Below, piece by piece: positions 10,420-22,734 of a DNA stretch of 64,000 bases (its first letter is position 1; every line of letters starts with the position of its first letter). The stretch covers positions 1,176,501-1,240,500 of the forward strand of contig BRXU01000012.1 of the NCBI GenBank assembly GCA_030267565.1. Reading direction: 5' to 3'. A model generated the notes under the pieces. That model was not told where the DNA came from, made no database searches, and worked only from the letters and a program-made list of their open reading frames with translations. The DNA comes from Pleodorina starrii. Taxonomy: Eukaryota; Chlorophyta; Chlorophyceae; Chlamydomonadales; Volvocaceae. The translations under genes and the position numbers were made by a program.

Positions 10420-13419
10420 ATGCCGGGCGGTCAAGGTCTTCGCGCCCGCACGCGGCATATGTTTGCCCGTGGCTTTCGCCAGAAGGGCTTCATTCCGCTG
10501 ACCACTTACCTGCGGACCTACAAGCTCGGGGACTTTGTGGACATCAAGGTCAACGGTGCTATCCACAAGGTATGCAGCGGATTGCATTTTACAGCACATC
10601 TGTTGGCGGCTCGTGGCGAAATGCGGCGCGGTGCAAGCCGCCGTGAGCGGCCATTCGTCGGCGCTGACGAGCGGAACGCTGCCGCCCTCGGTCAATTTGC
10701 GTAGGGCATGCCCCACAAGTGGTACCAGGGCAAGACTGGCGTCGTCTGGAATGTTACCAAGCGCGCCATCGGCGTGGAGGTCAACAAGCGGGTGAGGAGA
10801 GCAGCCTAATGTAGTATATGCCACCAACTTGAGAGGGATAAGGTGTTGAGTGGCAGATATTGGGCAGGGACGAAAGTTTCCGGCGGCAGTCCTTTCGGGT
10901 TCCCCGGCCTTGGAGTGCCCGATCGAAGGCAGCGGCGGCCCTGCCTAATCCCTGCTGCGACCGGCGCGGCGGCGGCGGAAGAGTGCGCGACGGCAGCAGC
11001 CTTCTTCTGTCCAGCCGTCGTAAGCTTCTTGGCGTGCGGACAAGGCCCTGCTGCACCGGTCAGCGGCAGCGTACGGACCCCGGGATGATCCGGGGCAGAG
11101 CCGGATCCTGCTGGCCCACCATCAGGCTCTGGCGCGGCAGGCTGCGGGCTGTGCGGCCCTTCGCACCTGCAAACTGTCACTTACGACCTGGGCTGGGTGT
11201 GCTCACGCATGGGTGCCAGCGAGTACTTCAGCACCAGTATGTGGGTTGGAAAAGGCTGCGTCGTCTGGCAGCAAGGGGGAGCAGGAGCGCCTTATGTCCC
11301 AAGGACGTTACGCCGGGATAGCATTTTTGATCTAGGCCGTGCCGAGGGAGGTGGTTGCTGGTATTACCTGCAGCGTACTCTGCGACCGTCACGCATCAAG
11401 GCTTCCCAGCGGGATGTTGCTGATTCTTACACAGACTGAATGCCAATTCAGCTGTGGGCGGCGAGCAGCGGTCTGGTTCGGAGCGGACCCATTGTGAAAA
11501 GCGGTCTGGGCGAGTGCGCGTGAGAGGAGCTGGCACGACGAGTCTGGGAGGAGAATCGGAATCAGCGCGGATGTCAGCTGGGGGCTTGCGCGTTGGGATG
11601 TGGGTCTGGTCGTTGTGCTGCTCCACGGCGTCCGATAGCACAGCGCGCATCAGCCGGCGTTTGGACAATGTCGTGTTTCTTGGTACTCGGGCAGCTAGCA
11701 GACAACATTGGTACTCGGGCAGCGAGCAGACGACAAACTGGCAACAGGAGTTCATGTGGCCTCTCCAGAGGCCACACCCCAGGGTCACATGGCCGGTGAT
11801 TGACCTTGCCGATGATTGAACGTGGTTACGAAGAGGGAGGGATGGCATTGGGCGGGCCGCGAACAGCCATCGTGGCGCTGGAGCTTGCTGATCCCCCGCG
11901 TTTTTCCTGTGTTGCCGCTTTCCCTTCGTCCTGAGCGGCCAGCTCGGTGCCGAGACATATGCCCTTCACCACCATCGCCCCCCTGCCATCGGACCACGCC
12001 TCGTATAGCTAACTGAAACCGTTTGCAACTCTCTACCACTTATATGTCCTCCCATCCGACTGCGCCCGTTGAATACATCGGAACAGGTCCCGACTCTGCT
12101 CGCGTGCTCCGCCTTGCTCGCGCTTTCGGAGCCGCCACTCACCCGGGCATCTCCGCCTCCACCCACCTCTGCCATCGCCATTCCCTGTTCCCGTTTTAAC
12201 CCACAGGTTGGCCACCGCATCATGAAGAAGCGTATCCACGTGCGCGTTGAGCACGTGATGCCCTCTCGCTGCCGTGAGGAGTTCCTGCAGCGCCGCTCCG
12301 CTAATGATGCGGCCAAGCACGAGGCCAAGGCTAAGGGCGGTGAGTGGCAGGCAGCGGGAGTACAGAGGGGGCAGTACTCACCGGGTCCGTTGGCTGGCGG
12401 CCGTAGATGGTTTGGGGGGATGTTGGCTAGGACAGGGCGAGAGAGGCAGTTGGGAGGTTTAAAGCTAGGGCAGACGGAGTCTAAGGAAAGTTGTGTGCTG
12501 CGGCGGCGTGAGCTTGCCAGTGGAGACCTCTTGTGCCGTGCATCATCCGAGAGCGCGCACACACCCAAGGGAGTGGGTGCGGTATACTGGTATAGGTGCT
12601 GAGAGGAGGGGCGCTGTTGAGAGGGGCGTCATTGGGGGCGGTGTTCTGTAGTAGCTATTTGGCCGCCCGACTGTTGCCCCTCAGGTTTTCAGAAATGTTA
12701 ATGCGTGTGCTTGGCGGATACGGGTCTGTTGCGCTTCTGGATATTGAAAGGGTTTGCGGCTGTTTGCCGCAATGACAGTGCTTGTCAGGACAGCAGTCGG
12801 TCAGTGATTGTTTGGCTGAGGTTTTGCGGCGCGGCGTGCCGCGCGGCCTACGATGTCTACGTTTGAGCGAGGGTTTATGTGGGGATGTACACACTGTTGC
12901 CGGACTGGTGATGTTGGATTTGCAGCGGCGGCGGAGCTTTGCTTGCGCCATGAGGGGGGAAACCCAGCATCGAGGAGCTATGCAACCCGTTTCTTATCTT
13001 CAGAACCCGACTTGGTATTGGGCTTTTGCTTGGTTCTTTCCATCCCACGTTTCCTAGAGGGAATGTCGTTGATTCGTGTGAAGGACATCTCTTTCCCTGA
13101 TTTTGGGTTTGACCCCGTATGGAAGTGAATATTGCTTTGGCAAGGGAAATACCTGTTCAGCATCGTCTCGGATGTGTTGGTTGCATATCCAGCTGTCGGC
13201 GTCATGCTTAGCGTGTTTCCATGCCCTTCTCCACCCCGACCCGGGTCTCACATGTCCCGCTCCCCTTCGCTTACCCGGCGGCGTGCCATTTCCGCAGAGC
13301 CGATCCCCAAGACGAAGCGCATTCCCCAGGGGCCCCGCGCTGGCTTTGAGCTGATCCCGGAGAAGGTGGAGACGATCGCCGCCATCCCCTACGATATCAT
13401 CAAGGAGGGCCTGGTCTAA
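10420..13419 (+). CDS. RPL21: 60S ribosomal protein L21 (eL21)
   Basis: eL21 is a structural protein of the cytosolic large ribosomal subunit. Four coding exons: 10420-10569, 10705-10791, 12207-12339, 13298-13419; phases agree and give 163 aa, close to the usual 160. The start [20 protein letters not shown] and the blocks [47 protein letters not shown] and the end [14 protein letters not shown] are diagnostic. Introns are 135, 1415 and 958 bp. The second and third are large for a ribosomal protein gene but I find no gene inside them. The basic N-terminus suits rRNA contact. The nearest TGTAA to the stop that I found is near 13920. Confidence 0.97.
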
Positions 13420-16279
13420 AGGAGGGTGAGTGGATACGCGTTATGTGTATGTGCCCAGTAAGGGAAGGGCGGGAGGGTGAGGAGCCGGGTACGGATAGGA
13501 AGATGCGGTACTTGTGGATGCGAAACATGGGTCGTATAGCTAGGAGGTGGTGGTTGAAAGGGGTATTTGAAACGGGCAGTTGCCTTGCGGTAAGACCAAC
13601 TCAGGCTGGTGTCACACACGCGGCGGCATGCACACCAGAATGCTTCATGTGGGATCACGGTGCCACGTCTAGTCGCCTTCCGAACTTGATGGCACTGTCC
13701 TGCCCGGCACTCGGTCCAACCACGTCTCCCGAGGAAGCGGTCGAGTCACTGCCTTTTCCGCAGGTCGTTATTTGGAAAAATATGACGTGCCAATAGCTTT
13801 GTTGCCAGTCCTCTCCCCGTGTCAATCGTGCTCACTACTCGCTGACGGGCCCGCCCTTTCTCCCGCTGGGTGATCTTGCAGGGTGACTGTGTGCTGGCTG
13901 CTGCTGTTGAAAATCCGCGGGTGTAACGCATGGCGTGACTTGACGGGCTGCGATTGGCCCGGTTGACTCGGGCCCGGTTTCCACTCTTGCACGCGCACGC
14001 ATCACAATCACGTTGAGGCGAGTGTCCAGCGACCCAATGCTGCGGGTCAAATCGAATGAGTTCACACACTTCATAACGGAATCATGCGTCGAATGGACAA
14101 GCAGTCGCAGAACAATGCCGGCGCCAAAGGAGGACGGCACAACCCAATTGTCGGCGAAATTGTTATGGAACTCTGCAGTTGACCGGACGGCACGATGGGT
14201 AGATGAAATCCGGTCTTTGCCTGTGTAGGAAATGGCAGAGCCCGCTGCATCATTACGTGACTGGGCGGGCATCCTGCATTTGTACGGCAGCGATCGATGC
14301 AGCTGCTACGGACTATGACCAGTGCCGGTCTGTCAAGGTTGTGGGGCGCGTAACCCCCCATACCCAATCGGCTTCCCATACTAGCCGAAGGCCCCAGAAA
14401 AGAACGTCTTCACAGTGCAATATTAATTCTCCCATGGGCAGGAGAACGAGATGAGTGTCGGAAAGGAACAATAGAGGTGCAGTGATCCTACTGTAGATAT
14501 GCCCCAGCATCATCGCCAAAAGTACATGAGAGTGCGCAGCGGAAACCTTCCCCGACACGAATGCCAGTAAAAGCCGGGCACTCTCAGAGCATACGCTTTG
14601 CTTCCCATTATTTGTCCTGTATCGCAACAGTGACAGATCCTTTGGACGTGGCGTCTGCCCCTGTCAGCCCTGTTAGCCTCAAGCGCCCAGCAACACAACC
14701 GAAACGGCATCAGCGTACTCTGCGCGGAGCTAGGGAGGAAAACACAGGCATGTGACGGCCACCTAATAGCCTCCGCCCTTGCAAAAGACAGCCCCATTCA
14801 GTGCTTATACTTCGACATTTCTTCAACGGGTTGGCCCGCGGCCCCATTGCCCCGCAGCTGAAGGGTTTCTGTGTTTGTCGCCTCTAGTTCGCCCTAAAAC
14901 CCTAAACCAGGGTGTTGGGTTTCGGGCTGACTTGTGTGTCGCTGGTGTCGTTGTGTTGTGCCGGCCGGGGCGGCGGTGGGGTTTTCTGGCCTTGTGGTGC
15001 CCCTGTTCCCGTTTTTCCCCACCGTGTTTGTCCTGTGCTGGTTCTCGTTGCGGGAATCATAGGGGTTGCTGGCGCGCGCCTTTTGGTGCTTGCTCACGGT
15101 CGGGTTTCTCGGCCTGGTTGGCGGTGTTTCGGTTGTCTGCGCCCGGAGCTTTGGTTGGGTTGGGGGTTGCCTCGGTTGCCGCGGCTCGTCCCGTCGCCCC
15201 CGGGCGGCCTGTTCGGCTGGCTGGCCGTCTCGTCTGTTTGCCCGCGCGCCGGTGGCGTCGGCCGCGCGTTTTTCGCTTGTGCGCTCCGGGCTGGTGTTTG
15301 TTTTGGCGCTCCGCGCTTTGGCGCTCCGCGCTTTGTGCTGTGCTCTCGCTGCAGTGTAAAGGTCCCCTTTGCGCGTTGTGCTGTTGAGCCGTTACAGCCA
15401 ACAGGTTGTGCGCGGGCAGAGTGCATGTTCCTAGAGCTGGAGATGCCCCTGCCGCGATACGGTAGTGCGTTTCGAACAGTCAAATTAAGGACGGGAAGCA
15501 AGTGTTGTTTGGTTCCCTGCTTACGGGGACCTCCGCGCGCATGAAGGGATCCCCCGATTTGGCGGTATAAAAGAGACGACGAAATGAGAGAGGATGGGAG
15601 CCGTCTTGTCTGGCGAGGATAGTGGGACGCTGTTGCCCCTTCAGCTCTCTTCTCTTGCTATGCGGCATTGGACTACCATTCTTTTAGGCATTTTAGTCCC
15701 TTTAGGATGCGGAATTTACAAGGGGGACCGGTTTTCACACCGGTCGCTAGCCGTACAGGCTAGACAGACTGTTCATCCTACCCCAGGTCCCTTTAGTCCC
15801 CGGTCTCGTATGCACGTATGGGTTCGTTTGTTTATGTACGGGCACGCATTGCACCCATGTTTCAACACACACAATAAAACCTTAAGACCCTGGAAACTGT
15901 ACGACTGTCGCTACAGTCGTTAGAGGCTTCGTGGGACGCGACCTCAGGCCACTGGCCGCCAAACATGTTGTGCTGCAAGTGAGGCCATCTGGACGGTGGC
16001 CAATCTGATGCACAAATATGTTAATCTGAGTGCTCCGATGCACACATGTGCATGTGGTATACGGTGACAAGAGCCACTTCTGCCAGCCATAACCTTGTGT
16101 AAGGTCCGCTGAAAGTATGAATGACCGGTTTTGTGTGGGAAGGAAGATTCATCACCAGCCAAGAGTTACAAGGCCGGCCGGCTCATCCGGCCCACACGGC
16201 AAGCAGAGCCTGCACTGCCAGGACTGCACTCCACGGCAACCACCCGTCCGTGTTGCTGCGGCACCCTTGTATCGTCCGC
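13420..16279. other. Convergent intergenic region, RPL21 to RACK1
   Basis: It contains the 3' UTRs of both genes, a GT-rich block at 14890-15357 (listed separately), a cluster of small perfect hairpins at 15726-15920, and two CCCTAAA-type units near 14892. A minus-strand TGTAA at 16149-16145 is a likely RACK1 poly(A) signal, about 130 nt past the stop. No coding region is supported. Confidence 0.6.
14890..15357 (+). mobile_element. Possible LINE 3' tail (GT-rich, strand-asymmetric block)
   Basis: The block is rich in G and T on this strand and ends in GCAGTGTAAAG, much like the end of the LINE at 42651-44727 (CACAGTGTAACACCC). Base style resembles that element's 3' UTR, but I could not align them in detail and see no reverse transcriptase codons. 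It could be a fully 5'-truncated copy of a related element. Near its end the 15-bp unit TTTGGCGCTCCGCGC occurs twice in tandem. Confidence 0.3.
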
Positions 16280-18068
16280 TCACATCGAGTGGCTGACGGC
16301 CCAGACGCGGATCTGACCGTCGGTGTAGCCCGAGTACAGGGTCGAGCCGTCGGCGGACCAGGCCAGAGACACGCAGTACGGCATCTGAGCCTTCTTGCTG
16401 GTGAGGTTGAACTCCACCTTGAGGTCGTCGACAATGCTCTTGCTGCGGGGGCCGAAGGGGGACAAAGGTGGCAAGGGAGGAGGGCGAGGGGAGGCGGTGT
16501 CACGTATTAGAAGCATTCCATAACGGTCCACACACTTACAAGCATACTCGCAATAGAACCCCCCCCGCCGTTTGCTGTGAGCAGCGCGACAAGGCAAAAA
16601 GGGAGGGGTATATCGCCCCAGTCGCACGCAGCACCGAGGCCAGGTAACGCCCGGTTTTGGGTTCCACCTCTATCTCTCACTCTCACCTCTCCAGGTCCCA
16701 AATCTTGATGGTGGACTGGGTCGCGGCGCACAGCCAGTAGCGGTTGGGCGAGAAGCACAGGCAGTGGATGACGTCACCGGCGTCCAGGCTGTACAGGCGC
16801 TTGCCCTCAGCCAGGTCCCACAGCATGGCAACACCGTCCTTGCCGCCGGACGCGCACAGCGAGCCATCGGGAGAGACGGTCACCGTGTTAACGTAGCCGG
16901 TGTGGCCGACCAGGTTGTTCTTCAGCTTGCAGTTAGTCAGGTTCCACACCTTGACCTGCATGCGGGAAGGGGGCAGCAAATTACGCTACCTTCCGAAGAA
17001 ATCCAAAGAGGATGTTAGGCGGCTAATGAAGCCCTAAATGCAGGGCGACTGTTCATTGCGTATTGGGCCAGCCAAACCAGGTGCAGACAGTCTCCAGAAT
17101 CACTGGACGCCCAGAATGCCGTATCACCCGAGCAAAAACCCCTCACCATCTTGTCCCAGCCACCGGAGACGATGATGGGGTTGACGGTCATAGGGGAGAA
17201 GCGGACGCACGACACCCACTCGGTGTGGCCCTCCGGCTCGCCAATCGTGTACTTGCACTCGCCCAGGGTGTTCCACAGCTTGATGGTCTTGTCACGAGCG
17301 CCAGACACAATCTGCGTTTGTGAATGGTTTGCCAGACGGTTGCAGGGGGGGTTAGGGGGCATGGCACCCTTACGAATGCAGTAGGAGCGAGTAAGCCAAA
17401 GCAGTCCCAGTCATAACAGGGTGCGCTGGTGAAGTCGGGATACCGGGGTAAGCCAAAGCAGTCCCAGTCATAACAGGGTGCGCTGGTGAAGTCGGGATAC
17501 CGGGGGCGCTGAACACTTCATGTGCCCCTGATAATGAGGGGTGCTACTTGTTGCCCAAAGTAGGGTGCCGACCTGGCGGTTATCAGCCGAGAAGGCGACG
17601 GACAGGACATCCTTGGTGTGGCCCACGAAACGGCGGGTAGTGGTGCCGGTGTTCAGGTCCCACAGGCGCAGGGTGCCATCCCACGAGCCAGTCAGGCAGA
17701 ACTGGCCATCGGACGAGATGACAACGTCCTGGATGAAGTGGCTGTGGCCCCGCAGCGCCTTCTTGGGGTATCCATAGTTCGACTCAGAGCGCTCCAGCTC
17801 CCACACCAGCACGGACTTGTCGCTGCGCAATACGGAATAGTATTCCTTTCAGACATTTTCCCGTTCTACAAAAGGTTATGACGTGAAAGCGCAATGGCGG
17901 CTGGAACTCCAAAACAAGTCCCGGAAAAGCAGTTGTCATGCATCTACAGCAACCGCACCGCGAAGCCGACAGGAGGCTGTTGGACGACGGGTCAAGAGGA
18001 GTGGCGATGGCCGTCACCCAGTTGGTGTGGCCCTTCAGGGTGGCGCGAAGGGTCAGAGTCTCTGCCAT
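16280..18068 (-). CDS. RACK1: RACK1 / Gbeta-like WD40 protein (Chlamydomonas Cblp orthologue)
   Basis: RACK1 is a seven-bladed WD40 propeller on the head of the 40S subunit and a kinase scaffold. Exons: 18068-17959, 17822-17573, 17311-17147, 16955-16687, 16442-16280; phases agree and the product is 318 aa, the length of Cblp. The start [20 protein letters not shown] is as in the algal protein. Repeated GH...WD units include [12 protein letters not shown] with [24 protein letters not shown] with [23 protein letters not shown] with [23 protein letters not shown] with [11 protein letters not shown], and the final [12 protein letters not shown]. No blade is missing. The intron 17312-17572 carries a perfect 57-bp tandem duplication. 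Confidence 0.98.
17391..17504. repeat. Perfect 57-bp tandem duplication in a RACK1 intron
   Basis: Two identical 57-bp units, 17391-17447 and 17448-17504, each starting GTAAGCCAAAGCAG. No difference between them, so the duplication is recent or gene-converted. Each unit begins with a GTAAGC, a splice-donor-like hexamer on the non-transcribed strand, so it is irrelevant to RACK1 splicing. Confidence 0.95.
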
Positions 18069-19640
18069 TCTGCCGCAATTCCTTCAACTGCTAAGCAAAA
18101 AGTGAGAAAGAGAAAGAACGAAGTTCTGCTGCTTGCTTTAGATGCGGAAGTCGCCGCCTGACGTACGGCAATCGGGTCCTGAGCGCGGGTCAGCAACATG
18201 AGCTTGATGATGAATTAGGAATGTAACTATATTTTTGCTTTCGGGTGCTTCTACCTCGTACGTAGAACGCGCGTAGAGCCCGTACAAGTGCTGTGAACGC
18301 CCAGAAACCAGACGTGACCAACATTATTTTTGCAGCAACTGCGTATCATGAAGCAACTATCCGTAATTAACTCATAAAATAAGGACAGTCCGTCAGGGCT
18401 ATCGGCACCTTGAAGCAAAGGCGCTATCGATATGGCTCGTTTGGCTCCTACAAACCAGCAGGCACTGACCCAGCTTATGACCTTGCACTAATACAGACTT
18501 CTAATGTTCACATTGCTGGTTTGCGCTATAGCCGGGTACTTCATCCTTGTCCAGACGTCTTCGAGGTCTTAATCGGACAGCGACGAAGACGGTGATAATG
18601 TGTTAGGACTTTTTCCTCTTCCTCGTCAGCGGTTTTATACAAAGAACCGGGGAGCCCACTCCAGCATGTATTGACACGTGGGGCGACGCTTGGTTTAGGC
18701 TGGAGCAACACTTTCGCCTGAACCGAGATCTTTGATATCGTCGTGGATAAGTGCTACTCAGATTTGGAGCGGTGTTGAAACCGTGGTCTCAGCGTTAAGG
18801 AGCAAGTTTACGTCGCCCTGTGCTGGTTCTAAGGAGGGAGAAGTTGCGCACGACTTACCCGCCAGGCGCAACGCGGCAGGACGCGGAAGGTCCAACCTCC
18901 TTATCACGTACTACTCTTTTGGAGGATTTCTATCCAGTACTTGTTAGTATGCGGCAATCATCCTGCCCGACGATGCGGCCCGGCCCCGGCCCCGACCAGG
19001 GGTTGGAAACAGGTGGAAACGGTGGCCTGCCGCTGCTTGCAGCATGAGCCGCCTGCGTTACGGGGACCGTGAGTGCATGTTGTGAGGCAACTTGCCAGCC
19101 AGCCGATTTGGAGTAGCTTGCCAAAGCTCGCAAGGGAGGCAAGGGGGGGAACATGACACATAACCGGTGAAGCCTTTGGCAATGGTACGACCGTCCAGCC
19201 TCTGCCATGAAGCTGTTGTCCGAGTTGTTGTCCAAACAAGTCAACATTTTCCCACGACTAGCCAAACCGAACTGGCGCCATTAACGTCGCGGTAACGTCG
19301 CGATGGCCAAAACAGCCAGAATGAGGAAGGCCTCTGTTCTGGCTTCTGTTGTTTTGCGCCAAAGATTGCCCTTCGGACTCGATGACGCGCCAAAGGATCC
19401 CAGCCAAAGCGAAGCAGAGACGGGTTCGCAATACGCACTCCCGTCAGGAACGGGTGCCTGCCAGTATTGGAGTACACGGGCCATGCGCCAGCACAGCGGC
19501 GCCAAAACCGCGCTCAGCTCCATTCCACGAAGCCCAGCTTGACTGGGAACTTGTGCTGTGCGGCCTGCGGGCTCGGGTCAAGAACCTCTTCATGGACTTA
19601 ACACCAGGATTTAAGAACATTACAAATCCAAACAACGGAT
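18069..19640. other. Intergenic: RACK1 upstream region and uL16 downstream region
   Basis: The first few hundred bases should hold the RACK1 promoter; 18200-18400 is relatively AT-rich. I see no convincing TATA box. The last exon and 3' UTR of the uL16 gene should lie toward the right end, but I could not place them. The open frames near 19300-19500 lack recognisable domains. Confidence 0.45.
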
Positions 19641-19834
19641 CGCCCTCGTGCGACAGTATACATAATCCTGGTAGGAAATGTGGCGTGATGCCAGGCAATG
19701 CCGCGCTAGGAAAGCACAAAGCAGTCAGCCGCACAAGGCAAGGTCGGCGCCGTTGGGTGTGTGGTCCAACCCTGGGCGCTGGCAGGAGTACACATCACCC
19801 GCCGTGGAACACGGTACGCACCGCCTGCCCGTAC

Positions 19835-22173
19835 CTGCATGGCTTGCAAGGCGACAGTCCGCGTCACTCGATCCATCTCGTACATGATCTGCCCCGGCCG
19901 AACGGCAGTGGCGTAAAACGCGATGGCGCCCTTTCCCTTGCCCATGCGAATGTTGAGCGGCTTGCGCGTTACGGGCACGGTGGCCTCCATGCGAACCCAG
20001 AGTCGCGCAGTCTTCTTCAGTTTGCGCCTCAACGTCCTGCAAATCAGGCATGGGTAAAAGCAGCGGTTATGCATAGATGCCGACACGGCCAGACAAAGCC
20101 GGGAGCATGCAGCCATCCTAGACTGTAAGCACAGCAGCAAGTGTGACTCAAACAGGGTACTCGAGCTTCCTCGCTGGATTCCTATACCACACGCCAGGCT
20201 TCCGACCGGCGGAACCTGGCGCAACCATAACAACAATGTGTTGTTAGCGGTTGCTAGCAACCGAATGGTTGCTGAAAACGTACCGGTACTTCCCGTGATG
20301 GGACGTACTGTACCGGTACTTCCCGTACTTCCCATGATTGCCGGTGGTGAGGATGTTAGCCCCGAACCTTCAGTAACCAGCTGGCTGCTGAGAATTCAGG
20401 CGCCATACCTTTTCAGTAACCCCCAATACTAAATATGGCCTTTCGGGGGGCCTCCGAGTTCCCCCGGCTCGGCTCGGCCACGCCCGGCTTGCCATATTGT
20501 GACGTCAGCCAAATCTTAAGGCCGCGAAGCAAGCCCGGCGGTGCCGTCGGAAGGCAACCCCAACCAAAAAGGCTTCTCAACCAGGCTCAACCCGAGCGGT
20601 TGCCGAGTCCAAAACCCGGGACAAGGAGAAAGCCCGCCGCTTCAAGGAGGCAGGGGCTCAGCCATACGGTACATGAGCTAGGGGGCGGGTGTCTCGGTGG
20701 GCGGATAAAGGTTCCGGCCTCCAGCAGGAATGCCATGAGCCCGAAAGCCGGCTGGATAGCCAAGGCTCCGTAAGGCTGATAACATATCAAATGCTTTAGA
20801 CGTGATATTTTGCACCCCGTCATTGGCGCATGGGAGGTCTGTGATACTTTGCACCCCAGGATAGATAACTTATCAGGTGGTTGCTAGGAAAAACGCTTGG
20901 TTACTAGGATCAACATTCGGCTACTAGGAAATAGTACGGCACAACACCGTTTCGCCCGCATGGGCTCGTTCCTGTCTGCCTGGTTAGTGCTGTTGGTCTG
21001 AGCAAGTGGGGTTTTCCTTGCCCCGGTACATTCCGGCGCAGTGGCACCAGGGCCAGAACGAACGCGCTGACGTTCGTGTACCGGTATCAACGGCCATAAC
21101 CAGCCACGCGACGAAGCCTTACGCCCGCTGTCCACAACGGCCGACACATAGACCGGGGGCAGCTGCCTAGGGCCCTTGAAGCGTGCGTGGGCGGCTGGGA
21201 CTGAGTGTGTGGGCGCCAAACGCTTGCACCAACATCCGCCATCCTCACCGCCGAACGGCTTCAAGTGTGTTGGCGGCCACGCGCTTCCCCGACAGCGCCC
21301 GAATGCCATACAAGCCGAACTTGAGTTGCGTCACGTTCGACATCACGTTGTCGTTGATGGCGGCGCCCTTCGGCACCCGCTGCCGGCTTAGCTGGCCCTT
21401 TTGACACCAACGAATCGGACCGACCATGGCGCTCCACACGCTGCCAGGCGTCAGCAGGGGATTCCCCAAGCCCTGTGCCGCGAAAACGTTCGCACTCGCC
21501 ACCGTTTTCGGCTGCGGGTATGTAAGCGGTGGGCGGATGTGGGATGCGTTAGGACTGCTGACTGCGCACATTACCTCCTGGGTCCCAACCGCCGTACTGA
21601 AAGTTACCTCGCCTGGATCACCCAGGATTCGCAAAGTGGTGTATGAACAACGCACACACACGGGCCGAAACGCTGTAAGGCTTTGCTGTACCGAAGCTAT
21701 TATCCGTGGCGCACATCCCAATTTTCCTGCCCAGCGGCAAGGACTGACGGAATTCCAACTCTCAGTGCAGGCTGGCGTCGGTTGTCGGGCGCCGTAACGG
21801 CTCTTAACCTGACACGGCACTACGAATTGCCCCACGCAAAACCTTGCACTACCCTGCTGCAGCGCGTCCGCTCCGCCTATTCCTCAGTGATTCCGATCGG
21901 ATGGGCAACCCAAACGAACACAAAGCGTATAGCATAGAAGCTCACCAAGGCACCTGGCTGAAGGACACGCAAGCTTGTTCCAAAGCCGCGACCCGCCGTT
22001 CCGAGGCCCCACGTCAGGACGTCTCGCCCGTTGATGCCGAGCGCATGGCCAAGAGAGGTTGTACAAAGGCTCCATTCGATATTCAGCGCGTCCTGTCCGA
22101 AGCTGCGACCGTGAGGCAAGGCTGATGACATTCGGCTCCCCGTCGCTCGGAAGAAACGAAAACAGGTCTGCAT
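19835..22173 (-). CDS. MRPL16: Organellar (probably mitochondrial) ribosomal protein L16, uL16; C-terminus unresolved
   Basis: uL16 sits at the tRNA-binding face of the large subunit. Three exons are supported: 22173-21946, 21511-21249, 20036-19835, in agreeing phases, about 231 codons. The uL16 core is clear: GQLSRQRVPKG, LKFGLYGIRALSGKRVAANT, LEAVRR joined across the splice to TLRRKLKKTARLWVRM, then VTRKPLNIRMGKGKGAIAFY and AVRPGQIMYEMDRVTR. It is bacterial-type, not cytosolic eukaryotic L10. The N-terminal extension rich in Arg, Ser and Leu suits an organelle leader. In green algae rpl16 is usually plastid-encoded, so I favour the mitochondrion. Exon 1 is chosen on phase and a GTGAGC donor and is less sure. 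A GT donor follows codon AMQ at 19835; the final short exon probably lies near 19650-19710 but the phase of the candidate acceptor does not fit. Confidence 0.85.
20279..20335. repeat. Short imperfect tandem rich in GTACCGGTACTTCCC
   Basis: The unit GTACCGGTACTTCCCGT occurs twice with a partial third, inside the uL16 intron 20037-21248. No coding role. Confidence 0.6.
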
Positions 22174-22734
22174 ATTTAATGCAGATGCCAGTCTGGCAGC
22201 CTTCCTAAACAGTGGGGAAGCGTTCAGCCCTGCCTGTGAAAGAACCTAGGTACACTGTATTCAGCACACCGCCCCATGCCAAAGCCACATGTGGGCAGGA
22301 GCGAAAATGGCACAATAATCACGGTTTAATAGGACTTTCAAATCAAAGCATGATGATGATGTTACAAGCTCGCAAGAGTTCGTAAGGCCCAGACGAGCCA
22401 TGAGGCTCATGGATCGCGAGACCAAGCGAGATACCAGCGAAAGTACCGCTAGTCATTACACATGCCTGAAACATATTTAGCCTAAAATTGCCTGTCGCCG
22501 AACCCTAAGTGCAATGTTATGAATTATTTCGGTCAGTCCCCGCTGGTTCTCAACGCACATTATATAACGGATAAAAGAGTGGACACTGTCACCTAGGTTG
22601 ACACCCAACGAAGCAAAACCCTGACGCATATCGTTGCACGCCGTGCACTCCGTAAGTACGATATTTGTTGCGAAGTTATGCGCGACGGTATTATTTGTAA
22701 GCCCAATGACATTTTGTAATTATACTGCACAGCG

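Noticed and set aside
14885..14906. Telomeric DNA: CCCTAAAA-CCCTAAA units here, near 31013 and near 63921
   Set aside because: Only one or two units each; too few to call an interstitial telomere array.
14779..15544. Overlapping 200-codon frames in the GT-rich block as a secreted or membrane protein
   Set aside because: The apparent Cys/Leu/Val-rich protein is explained by base bias, and several frames are open at once. It looks like a repeat 3' UTR.
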